64,000 nucleotides of DNA, taken from contig NC_016109.1 of assembly GCF_000269985.1 (NCBI RefSeq), positions 992,001 through 1,056,000 of the forward strand, in the 5' to 3' direction. Each line of letters starts with the position of its first letter. The stretch's first letter is position 1. This document shows, piece after piece, positions 50,711 through 58,931 of the stretch. The notes beneath the pieces are model-generated. The model searched no databases. It had not been told where the DNA came from and saw only the letters and a program-made list of their open reading frames with translations. A program made the position numbers and the translations under genes. This DNA is from Kitasatospora setae KM-6054 (GTDB taxonomy: Bacteria; Actinomycetota; Actinomycetes; Streptomycetales; Streptomycetaceae).

Positions 50711-53700
50711 TGGCACGCCCCGCCCGACCGGCCGAGGCGCTCTTCCTGGGCGTCCGGCACCACTCGCCGGCCTGCGCGGCCCTGGTGGCGCGCACCATCG
50801 CCGAGGTGCGGCCCGCGCACGTGCTGATCGAGGGCCCGGCCGACCTGAACCCCCGGCTGGACGAGCTGCTGCTCGGCCACGAGCTGCCGGTCGCGGTGTT
50901 CAGCCACTACCGGGACGAGGCGCGGACGGCGACGTCCTGGGCGCCGCTGTGCGCGTACTCGCCGGAGTGGGTGGCGCTGACCGAGGGCCGGGCGGCGGGC
51001 GCGCGGGTGCGCTTCGTCGACCTGCCGGCCTGGCACGCGGCGTTCACCGACCGGGCCCGCCCGCTGGCGAACCGGTTCGCGGACTCCGAGGCCCGGTACG
51101 CGCGGGCCACCGCGCGGCTGTGCGAGGCGTTCGGCACCGACTCGCCGGACACCCTGTGGGACGGCCTGGTCGAGCTCCCCGACCAGGCCGGCCTGGCCGA
51201 ACGGCTGGACGCCTACTTCGAGTTGGTGCGCGGCGACGCGGCGGCGGACGAGGGCGACGCGGCCCGCGAGGCGTACATGGCGCGCTGGGTGCGGGCCGCG
51301 CTGGCCCGGCGGGACGGGCCGGTGCTGGTGGTCACCGGCGGCTTCCACACGCCCGCGCTGCGGGCGCTGGTGGCGTCCGGCGCGCCGGAGCCCGGCTGGC
51401 CGGCGGTGCCGGAGCCGCCGGCGGGCGCGGTCGGCGGGAGCCACCTGGTGCCGTACTCCTTCGCCCAGTTGGACGCGTTCGGCGGCTACCAGGCCGGCAT
51501 GCCCTCCCCCGGCTACTACCAACTGCTGTGGGAGCTGGGCCCGGTGGGCGCGGCGGACGGCCTGGTCGAGCGCGCGGTGCGGCAGTTGCGGGCGGCGAAG
51601 GTGCCGGTGTCGACGGCCGACCTGATCGCGGCCCGCACCCTCGCCGAGGGCCTGGCCGCCCTGCGCGGCCACCGGACGCGCTCGCGCGCCGACGTGCTCG
51701 ACGGCCTGGTCTCCGGGCTGGTCGGTGAGGCCCTGGAGCGGCCGCTGCCCTGGCAGGAGCGCGGCCGTCCGGATGCGGGCGGCGACCCGCTGGTCCGGGC
51801 GCTGGTCGCGGCGGGCACCGGCGACCGGCGCGGCCGGCTCCACCCGGACACGCCCGCGCCGCCGCTGGTCCACGACGTGGCGGCCGAGCAGGCCGTCTGC
51901 GGCGTCGAGCCGGGCGAGGCGGCGGCGGCCGACCTGACGACGCCGGAGGGCCTGCGGCGCAGCCGCTTCCTGCACCGGCTGCGGGTGTTGGAGATCCCCG
52001 GGCACGTCCGGGCGGCCGGGCCGACCGGCGGCGGCGACCCGGTCTTCACCGAGCGCTGGGAGCCCGCCCCGGGCGGCTGGGCGCACCGGCGCGACGCCGC
52101 GCTGATCGAGGCCGGCGCGTACGGGGCCCGGCTGGCCGACGCGGCCGCCGTCGCCCTCGCCGGGCGGGCCCGCGCCGCCGACGCGGACCCGGCGGACCTC
52201 GCCGGGCTGCTGTTCGACGCCGTGCTGTGCGGCGTCGGCACGCTGGCCGGCGAACTGCTCGACACGCTGGCCGAGCGGATCGGCCGCTCCCCCGAACTCG
52301 GCGCGGTCGGCGAGGTGTTGGCCACCACCCTGGACCTGTGGCGGCATGACCGGATCTACGGGGTGGCCGCCGATCCCCGGCTCGCCGGACTGGTCGACGC
52401 CGCGCTGCACCGCGTGCTCTGGCTGGCCGAGGGCCTGCACGGCGGCACCGGCGTCGACCACGCCCGGCTGCGCGCCACCGCCGCCGCCCGCGACGCCCTC
52501 CGGCACGCCGCCGCCGTCCTCACCCTGGACCGCCCCACCGCCCTCGCCACCGCCACCCGCGTCGCCGCCGACCCGGCCGCCCCGCCCGACCTGCGCGGCG
52601 CGGCCCTCGGCCTGTGCTGGTCCCTGACCGCCGCCGAACCGGCCCCGGACGCGACCGGGCCCGTCGGGTCCGCCGGCTCCGTCGGGTTCTCGGCCGAGGC
52701 GGTCGCCCGGCAGGCTCGGGCGTGGGCCGGGCAGCCGGAGCGGTTGGGCGACTGGCTGTCGGGGGTGTTCGTGCTGGCGCGCGAGCAGTTGACGGGGCCC
52801 GCCCTGGAATCGGTCGATGACACGTCACTGTTCGATTCGCTGGACACGATCGTCACCGGGCTGCCGGACGGCGACTTCCTCTCCGGCCTGCCCGCACTAC
52901 GCCAGGCGTTCGGCTACTTCCCGCCCCGCGAGCGCGAGCGGATCGCGGAGCGCCTGCTGGCCCGCCGCGGCCGCACCGGCTCGGCCCGCGCCCTGCTGCG
53001 CACCAGCGCCGACCCGGCCCTGCTCGCCCGCGCCGCCGCCCTGGAACTCGGCGTCACCGACCTACTGTCCCGCTACGGCCTGACCCCGACGGCCCCGGAC
53101 GTCCCGGATACCCTCGCCCCGCCCACCGAGGCGCCGACCGCCGAGACGCCCGCCACGCCCCTGCCCCCGAGCACCACCCCGACCGCCGCCCTCCCCGACG
53201 AGGGCCTGGAGCGCTGGCGGCTGATCCTCGGCGCGGCCGCCGAGCGCTGCACCGGCGGCCTCGGCGAGCACGCGGCCGCGCGGGACGCCGCGCTGGAGTG
53301 GCTGTACGGGCGCGACCCGGAGGCGGGTCGGCGCGGGGTCCGCCGCTCCGGCGGGTCGCGGCGGGGCGGCGGCGAGGCGTCCCGGGTGACGCCGGTGGAC
53401 TGGCTGGAGGACGTGCACCGGCTGTTCCCGAAGGAGACCGTGGAGCGGCTGGAGCGGGACGCGGTGGAGCGCTACGGGATCGACGAGATCGTCACCGATC
53501 CGGAGGTGCTGTCCCGGGTCGAGCCGAGCCAGTCGCTGCTGCGCGCCGTGCTGCGCACCAAGCACCTGATGAACCCCGAACTCCTCTCCCTGGCCCGCAG
53601 GTTGGTGGAGGCCGTGGTGCGCGACCTGCTGGACCGGCTGCGTCCGGAGGTGCGCCGGGCGTTCACCGGCGCGCGGGCGCCGGGCCGCAGCCGGATCCCG

Positions 53701-54321
53701 CTGGCCCGGGACTTCGACTTCCGTTCCACCGTGCGGGCGAACCTGGCGCACTACCAGCCGGAGCACCGGCGCCTGCTGATCGAGCGGCCGTACTTCCACA
53801 CCCGGACGCGGCGCACCCTGGAGCAGTGGCAACTGGTGCTGCTGGTCGACCAGTCGGGCTCGATGGCCGGCTCGGTGATCCACTCCGCGGTGACGGCGGC
53901 CTGCCTGTGGAACCTGCCGGGGCTGCGCACCCACCTGGTGGCGTTCGACACCTCGGTGGTGGACCTGACCGAGGAGGTGGCCGACCCGGTGGAGCTGCTG
54001 ATGCGGGTGCAGTTGGGCGGCGGCACGGACATCGCCCGGGCGGTGGACTACGGGGCCGGCCTGCTGGACAACCCGCGGCGCAGCATCGTGGTGCTGGTGT
54101 CGGACTTCTTCGAGGGCGGCGACCCGGGCCGACTGCTGTACGGGGTGCGGAAGTTGGTGGAGCAGGGCAGCACGGTGCTCGGGCTGGCGGCGTTGGACGA
54201 GGAGGCCGACCCGGTGTACGACCGCGAACTGGCGGCCCGGATGGTCGGGTTGGGGGCGCACGTGGGGGCGATGACGCCGGGCGCGCTGGCCGCGTTCGTG
54301 GCGGAGAAGGTGGGCCGGTGA
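50710..54321 (+). CDS. DUF5682-VWA fusion protein (YehM + YehP equivalent)
   Basis: 1203 aa. Residues 1 to about 790 are DUF5682 (EALFLGVRHHSPACAALVAR; HVLIEGPADLNPRLDELLLG; VLVVTGGFHTPAL). A Pro/Thr linker (about 795-830) leads to a YehP-like part with a C-terminal VWA domain from about 1035. Its MIDAS motif is complete: DQSGSM, the Thr in GGGTD and the Asp in VSDFFEGG. In E. coli these are two proteins, YehM and YehP. The fusion means ATPase (49604) and VWA subunits are expressed in fixed ratio with DUF5682. Overlaps SWIM by GTGA. Confidence 0.85.
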   Translation: MARPARPAEALFLGVRHHSPACAALVARTIAEVRPAHVLIEGPADLNPRLDELLLGHELPVAVFSHYRDEARTATSWAPLCAYSPEWVALTEGRAAGARVRFVDLPAWHAAFTDRARPLANRFADSEARYARATARLCEAFGTDSPDTLWDGLVELPDQAGLAERLDAYFELVRGDAAADEGDAAREAYMARWVRAALARRDGPVLVVTGGFHTPALRALVASGAPEPGWPAVPEPPAGAVGGSHLVPYSFAQLDAFGGYQAGMPSPGYYQLLWELGPVGAADGLVERAVRQLRAAKVPVSTADLIAARTLAEGLAALRGHRTRSRADVLDGLVSGLVGEALERPLPWQERGRPDAGGDPLVRALVAAGTGDRRGRLHPDTPAPPLVHDVAAEQAVCGVEPGEAAAADLTTPEGLRRSRFLHRLRVLEIPGHVRAAGPTGGGDPVFTERWEPAPGGWAHRRDAALIEAGAYGARLADAAAVALAGRARAADADPADLAGLLFDAVLCGVGTLAGELLDTLAERIGRSPELGAVGEVLATTLDLWRHDRIYGVAADPRLAGLVDAALHRVLWLAEGLHGGTGVDHARLRATAAARDALRHAAAVLTLDRPTALATATRVAADPAAPPDLRGAALGLCWSLTAAEPAPDATGPVGSAGSVGFSAEAVARQARAWAGQPERLGDWLSGVFVLAREQLTGPALESVDDTSLFDSLDTIVTGLPDGDFLSGLPALRQAFGYFPPRERERIAERLLARRGRTGSARALLRTSADPALLARAAALELGVTDLLSRYGLTPTAPDVPDTLAPPTEAPTAETPATPLPPSTTPTAALPDEGLERWRLILGAAAERCTGGLGEHAAARDAALEWLYGRDPEAGRRGVRRSGGSRRGGGEASRVTPVDWLEDVHRLFPKETVERLERDAVERYGIDEIVTDPEVLSRVEPSQSLLRAVLRTKHLMNPELLSLARRLVEAVVRDLLDRLRPEVRRAFTGARAPGRSRIPLARDFDFRSTVRANLAHYQPEHRRLLIERPYFHTRTRRTLEQWQLVLLVDQSGSMAGSVIHSAVTAACLWNLPGLRTHLVAFDTSVVDLTEEVADPVELLMRVQLGGGTDIARAVDYGAGLLDNPRRSIVVLVSDFFEGGDPGRLLYGVRKLVEQGSTVLGLAALDEEADPVYDRELAARMVGLGAHVGAMTPGALAAFVAEKVGR

Positions 54322-56432
54322 GCGCGCCCCGGGCGGACCTGCTGGCGCTGGACGCCGACACCCTGGCCGCGCTGGCCAACCGCGGCCTGGTGAAGCGGGC
54401 GGCCCGCGAACTGGAGGCGGGCACCGGCCCGTCGACAGAGCTGGGCGCGGACGGCGAGGTGTCCGCGGTCTTCCCGGACGGCAGCCGGGCCGCGCTGCCG
54501 GCGGGCGTGCCGCTGGACGCCGGGACGTGCAGTTGCGCGGCGCCGGGAGTGTGCCGGCACCTGGTCGGGCTGGTCCTCGCCTACCAGGCGCGGCAGGACG
54601 CCCCGGTGGACGAACCGCTCCCCGAACTGCCCTGGTCGCCGACCGAGTTCGACGACGCGGCGCTGCTCACCGCGTTCGGCCGGCCGGCCCTGGCGGCGGC
54701 CCGGCGGGCCTGGGAGCGGGGCGTCCGGGTGACGGTGCAGCGGGTGGACGCCGAGCACCCGGCCCCCTCGGTGGAGCTGCCCAGCTGCACCGTCCGCTTC
54801 CCCGTCCCGCACAGCCTGAACTTCGCGCTGAGCGGCGCGACTTCGGCCCGGCACGGCGAGCTGGTGGCACTCGCGGTGTGGGCGTTCCGGTCCGCCGACG
54901 CGGACGGCACCCCGTCCGGCGCGACCCGCACGGCGGGTGGCCGCGCGGCGGCTACCGGACCGACCGCCGAACCGACCGCCGAACCGGCGGCCACAGCGCC
55001 CTCGTCCGGCGATGCCACGGCAGCCCCGGCCCGAACTCCCCGGCGTACCACCGCAGACGGCACCACCAGCACCACCGCGAAGAGCGGTGCGCGCACCGCC
55101 GCCGCCCCGCCCGCGCTCGCCGCCGTCACGGCGCTCGCCGAGGAGCTGCTGCGCACCGGTACCTCCCGGAGCGGCCCGGTGCTGCTGGCCCAACTCTCCC
55201 GTCTGGAGCGCGACCTGACGTCCGCCTCGGCGCACTGGCCGGCCGCGGCGGCGGCCGAGTTGCGGGGGCAGTTGGAGGCGTACGCGGCCCGGGACACCCG
55301 GCACGACCCGGACCGGGTGGCCGAGTTGCTGGCGGAGCTGTGCGCGCGGCACCGGGCATCGGACCGGGCGCTGGCGCTGGGCACCGGGGAGAGCGCCGTC
55401 ACGCAGCTGCGCCGGACCAGACTGGTCGCGCTGGGCTGCCGGGTGTCCGGCCGGAGCGCGGCGGAGCGCGAGGTGGCGCTCTACTTCGCGCAGCCGGACG
55501 CCGCCATCGCCCTGGTGCTGCGCCGGAGTTGGACGCTGGCGGAGGGCCAGGACGGCACCGGGGCGGCGCTGGCGGCGCGGCGGCTGCTGGGCCATCCAGT
55601 GCGGGCGCTGGCGGGGGCGAACCTGGTCAGCGAGTCGGTGTCGCGCAGCGCCGGGCGGGCGGTGGCGATCGAGCGCGGCCGGATCGCGTCCACCAGCGTC
55701 ACGCCGCTGGGCGGTGCCTGGGCGTCACTGCCCGCGCCGCTGCTGCTGCGCGACGCGGCGGCCCGGCTGCGCGCGCTGGGCGGGCGTCCGCCCCGGTTGG
55801 TGCGGCCGCGGATCGAAGCGGAGAACGCGCACGTGCTGGCCATCGCGGAGGTCGGCCCGCTGGGCTACGACCCGGCGCGGCAGCGCCTGGAGGCGGTGCT
55901 GCGGGACGAGTCGGGGACGGCGGTGCTGCTCTCGGCCGAGCACGACGCGCTGTGCCCGGGCCGGGTCGACGCGCTGGCGGCGGCCCTGGAGTCCGGTGCG
56001 GTGTCGCACGTCAGCGGCCTGCTCCGGCAGGAGGCGGGCCGTCCGGTGCTCGATCCGCTGGCGGTGCGCGGCGCGGACCGCCTGGTCCATCCGGACCTGG
56101 CGGCCGAGACCGACCCGCGCCCGTTCGCCGTCCTGCCGTCGGCCGGCGGTGATCCGCTGACGGAGGCGCTGGCCGCCGGCCGCACCGCGCTGGCCGAACT
56201 CGCCCGCACGGGGCTGGAGTCGGCTCTCCCGCACCGGCTCGCCCCGGCCGCCGCCCTGCTGCGCCGCACCGGTCTGCGCGGCGCGGCCGCCCTGCTGGAC
56301 GCGCTGGCCGCCGACCCGGTGCCGCTCCGCTGGGCGGACGCCGCGATCCACCTGCTGACCGCTCTCGATCTGCACCAGGAGGAGGCAACCGGGCCCGGGG
56401 CCCCGGCGTCCTCCCTTCCGGCGGCCGGGTAG
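54318..56432 (+). CDS. SWIM zinc-finger protein (YehQ-like)
   Basis: 704 aa; GTG 54318 overlaps the previous stop (GTGA). The SWIM motif CSCAAPGVCRH (CxC-x5-CxH) is at about residues 74-84. A Pro/Thr/Ala linker of about 60 residues follows, then a large alpha-beta region (LLAQLSRLERDLTSASAHW; CRVSGRSAAEREVALYFAQ). SWIM domains bind DNA or protein. Last gene of the MoxR-DUF5682/VWA-SWIM operon. Confidence 0.86.
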   Translation: MSAPRADLLALDADTLAALANRGLVKRAARELEAGTGPSTELGADGEVSAVFPDGSRAALPAGVPLDAGTCSCAAPGVCRHLVGLVLAYQARQDAPVDEPLPELPWSPTEFDDAALLTAFGRPALAAARRAWERGVRVTVQRVDAEHPAPSVELPSCTVRFPVPHSLNFALSGATSARHGELVALAVWAFRSADADGTPSGATRTAGGRAAATGPTAEPTAEPAATAPSSGDATAAPARTPRRTTADGTTSTTAKSGARTAAAPPALAAVTALAEELLRTGTSRSGPVLLAQLSRLERDLTSASAHWPAAAAAELRGQLEAYAARDTRHDPDRVAELLAELCARHRASDRALALGTGESAVTQLRRTRLVALGCRVSGRSAAEREVALYFAQPDAAIALVLRRSWTLAEGQDGTGAALAARRLLGHPVRALAGANLVSESVSRSAGRAVAIERGRIASTSVTPLGGAWASLPAPLLLRDAAARLRALGGRPPRLVRPRIEAENAHVLAIAEVGPLGYDPARQRLEAVLRDESGTAVLLSAEHDALCPGRVDALAAALESGAVSHVSGLLRQEAGRPVLDPLAVRGADRLVHPDLAAETDPRPFAVLPSAGGDPLTEALAAGRTALAELARTGLESALPHRLAPAAALLRRTGLRGAAALLDALAADPVPLRWADAAIHLLTALDLHQEEATGPGAPASSLPAAG

Positions 56433-56466
56433 CGCGGCTCGCCGGACCGCTCACGAACGGGAACCG

Positions 56467-57063
56467 ATGACTCTGCGCCGCCGCCGTCAACTTGCCTGGT
56501 CCCTGCGGGGTTTGGCGCTGCTGCTGGTCCTGGTCCACCTGTTCGGCGGGTACGGCGCCCGCTCGGGCGGGCTGGTGGAGGCGGAGCGGCTGTTCTACTA
56601 CCCGGTGCAACTGCTCGGCACGGCGCTGGTCCTGGTGGTGGTCTCGCTGATCGTCGAGTTCGAGTTCCGGACCAGGAGTTCGCAGATCGGCTGCGCCATC
56701 GCCCTGGTGGCGCTGATCGGCGTCACGGCGCCGTACGCCTTCCTGATCCTGGTCTTCGGCGGCGACGGCCGGCCGGTGAAGCGGCAGGCGCACCCCGAGC
56801 ACCCGGACCGGACGCTGACCGTGACCGACATCTCGGGCTCGATCGACCCGTTCTACCGGGTGGAGGTGCTGGCCGGCACCGGCTGGTCGGCCCGGCACTG
56901 GGAGCTGGGCGAGTGGGGTGAGGGCAGCGGGCACGGCTCCTACCAGAGCGCCGAGTGGTCCGGCCCGGACCGGATCACGGTCACCTCGGACGAGGAGGTC
57001 GCCGTCTTCGTCCTCGACCCGGCCACCGGCCGCCCGGGTACCGCGCAGGTCACCAGGCGCTGA
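56467..57063 (+). CDS. Three-helix membrane protein of unknown function
   Basis: 198 aa. TM helices at about 12-28 (LRGLALLLVLVHLFGGYG), 45-62 (QLLGTALVLVVVSLIVEF) and 73-95 (CAIALVALIGVTAPYAFLIL), then a soluble C-terminal beta domain (TLTVTDISGSIDPFYRVEVL). No family recognised. It follows the SWIM gene by 34 nt and may be a passenger of that operon. Confidence 0.65.
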   Translation: MTLRRRRQLAWSLRGLALLLVLVHLFGGYGARSGGLVEAERLFYYPVQLLGTALVLVVVSLIVEFEFRTRSSQIGCAIALVALIGVTAPYAFLILVFGGDGRPVKRQAHPEHPDRTLTVTDISGSIDPFYRVEVLAGTGWSARHWELGEWGEGSGHGSYQSAEWSGPDRITVTSDEEVAVFVLDPATGRPGTAQVTRR

Positions 57064-57086
57064 ACGCCCGCTCCCGGCAAGGGGTT

Positions 57087-57641
57087 TCAGTACCGGGTGA
57101 TGGTCGGGACGTGGCAGCGGGCGGCGGAGTCGTCGGCCGAGTGCCCGGCCTCGACCCGGTAGCCGCCGCTGTCGGGGGCGTACCCGGCGAAGCTGACGGT
57201 CAGCAGGCTGGGGTGGCCGTCGACGGTGCGGGTGAAGCAGAGGCCGCCGTCCGGTTCGTCGGCGGCGGGTTCGTAGCGCCAGCCGGCGGCGACGGCCGCG
57301 CCGCGGTAGTGCTCGCGGATCCGCTCGCGCGGGCCGGGGCCGCTGTAGGCGCCGCCGGCGTACACCCAGGGGATGCCGGAGTGGTCGTCGAAGCAGCCGG
57401 ACTCGGTGACCGGCCCGGACCGCCCGGCCCCGCCCCCGTTCCCGGCCTGCTCCGGGACGTCCGGCGCGGCACCGGCGGGCAGGCCGAGGGCGGTGACCGC
57501 GGCCTCCAGGCCGCGCACCCGGTCACCGCTGCCCCGGCAGCCGCGGCCGGGGGCGGACTCGTCGAAGACCCCGAACGCGTACCCGCCCGCCACCACGACC
57601 GCGATCACCGTGACCGCTCCCCACCGCACGACCCACTTCAC
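57087..57641 (-). CDS. Membrane-anchored small envelope protein, paralogue of 57676-58314
   Basis: 184 aa, GTG at 57641 with GGAAGGAG upstream. One N-terminal TM anchor (VVRWGAVTVIAVVVAGGYAF), then an extracellular domain with GWRYEPAADEPDGGLCFTR and GHPSLLTVSFAG. The DGGLCxxR...GHPxLLTxSF signature and domain order are shared with the next gene, showing tandem duplication. Four cysteines could form two disulphides. Function unknown. 34 nt downstream of its paralogue. Confidence 0.72.
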   Translation of the reverse strand: MKWVVRWGAVTVIAVVVAGGYAFGVFDESAPGRGCRGSGDRVRGLEAAVTALGLPAGAAPDVPEQAGNGGGAGRSGPVTESGCFDDHSGIPWVYAGGAYSGPGPRERIREHYRGAAVAAGWRYEPAADEPDGGLCFTRTVDGHPSLLTVSFAGYAPDSGGYRVEAGHSADDSAARCHVPTITRY

Positions 57642-57675
57642 CGGACCGCGCTCCTTCCGCTCGTCGGAACGCCCG

Positions 57676-58314
57676 TCAGCCGGTCGGCCGGGGCGCGGGA
57701 GTCCCGCTCTGCTCGGCCGGGTCCCCGCAGCCGGTCTCGGGGTCGTACGTGCTGTGGCCGAGGGCCAGGCGGTAGACGTCGGGACCGAGGGCGTACTCGG
57801 CCGAGGGCCAGCCGTCGGCACCGGCGCCGGACGCGGACGCGGGCCGGAAGCTCAGCGTCAGCAGGGTGGGGTGGCCCTCGGCCTGCCGGGAGAGGCACAG
57901 GCCGCCGTCGGGCCGCTCCCGGTCGAGCCGCCAGCCGTCGGCCGCGGCGGCGGTGCGGTAGAAGTCGGCGATCTCGGCGCGCGGGCCGGGGTGGCGGTAG
58001 AGCCGGGCGGAGTGCAGCCAGGGGGTGTCGAGGGAGTCGCCGCCCACGCAGGCGGTGTCGACCGGCAGGCCGGCGTGGACGGTGCCGGCGGGCCGGGTCA
58101 CGAGCACCGCCCCGGGCGGCGCGGCCCTGCCGATCGCGAGGCCCTCCAGGACGGACAGCCGGTCCCGGCTGTCGGCGCAGGAGGCCCCCTTGACCTCGAA
58201 CCGGTCTCCCAGCAGGGGGTTGCACCCGGACACCGCCGGCACCACCAGCACCGCCAGTACTGCCAGTACCGTCGGCGCCAGGCCCGCCCCTCGTCCGGCG
58301 ATCCGTCCCGCCAC
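57676..58314 (-). CDS. Lipoprotein, paralogue of 57087-57641
   Basis: 212 aa, GTG at 58314. The signal sequence ends VVPAVSGC (lipobox VSG-C at about residue 31). The extracellular domain has YRTAAAADGWRLDRERPDGGLCLSR and GHPTLLTLSF, the same layout as the downstream gene. Cysteines at similar positions. No named family. The pair forms a two-gene operon. Confidence 0.74.
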   Translation of the reverse strand: MAGRIAGRGAGLAPTVLAVLAVLVVPAVSGCNPLLGDRFEVKGASCADSRDRLSVLEGLAIGRAAPPGAVLVTRPAGTVHAGLPVDTACVGGDSLDTPWLHSARLYRHPGPRAEIADFYRTAAAADGWRLDRERPDGGLCLSRQAEGHPTLLTLSFRPASASGAGADGWPSAEYALGPDVYRLALGHSTYDPETGCGDPAEQSGTPAPRPTG

Positions 58315-58428
58315 CCTGGCACCACCCCTCCGCCTCCTGGAATGATCATCACTCCGGAAGCCCGCAGCCTACCGAAACCCCGGGCCGGCGCCGCTCCGGA
58401 AAAAAGATCCGGAAACTTCTCACGCCCG

Positions 58429-58455
58429 TGTCGATCCGCGCCCGCGCCGTTCGAC
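58429..58455 (+). promoter_or_regulatory. Candidate ECF42 promoter (TGTCGA-N17-CGAC)
   Basis: TGTCGA at 58429-58434 and CGAC at 58452-58455, 17 nt apart, lie 57 nt upstream of the DGPF gene. ECF42 sigma factors studied in Streptomyces venezuelae use TGTCGA at -35 and CGA/TC at -10. It therefore looks like an autoregulated promoter of the DGPF-ECF42 operon. Confidence 0.6.
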
Positions 58456-58511
58456 CTTGGGATAGAGAGGGTCGGAGCACGGCCCGGCGAACCAGGAACG
58501 AGGAGACGGCG

Positions 58512-58931
58512 ATGGCCAAGTACATGCTGATCATGCGGGCGACGGACGAGACCCTGGCGAAGATGATGGAGACGCCCTTCGAGCAGATGCTGGAGACGGT
58601 GGGCCGGTTCAACGAGGAGCTGATCCGGGCGGGCGTGCTGATCGCCGCCGAGGGCCTGGACGACCCGTCGCAGGGCGTGGTGGTCGACTTCGCGGGTGAG
58701 CAGCCGGTGGTCACGGACGGCCCGTACGGCGAGACGAAGGAGCTGTTCGGCGGGTTCTACCTGATCGACGTCGCCTCGAAGGAGGAGGCCGTGGAGTGGG
58801 CCAAGCGGCTCCCGGCGCTGCCGGGTTCGAAGTGCGAGGTCCGCCGGGTGCCGAGCATCGACGAGTTCCCGCAGGACAACGAGTGGGTCGCGCTGGAGCG
58901 GGCCTGGCGCGAGCGGACCGGCCAGCTCTGA
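58512..58931 (+). CDS. YCII-related / DGPF-domain protein (ECF42 partner)
   Basis: 139 aa, ATG 58512 after GAGGAGACG. The fold is YCII/DGPF: MAKYMLIMRATDETLAKM, the DGPYGETKELFGGFYLIDV motif that names the family, and a C-terminal ERAWRERTGQL. DGPF proteins are always co-encoded with ECF42 sigma factors and may act as small-molecule sensors. Its stop overlaps the sigma factor ATG by one base (TGATG). Confidence 0.92.
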   Translation: MAKYMLIMRATDETLAKMMETPFEQMLETVGRFNEELIRAGVLIAAEGLDDPSQGVVVDFAGEQPVVTDGPYGETKELFGGFYLIDVASKEEAVEWAKRLPALPGSKCEVRRVPSIDEFPQDNEWVALERAWRERTGQL

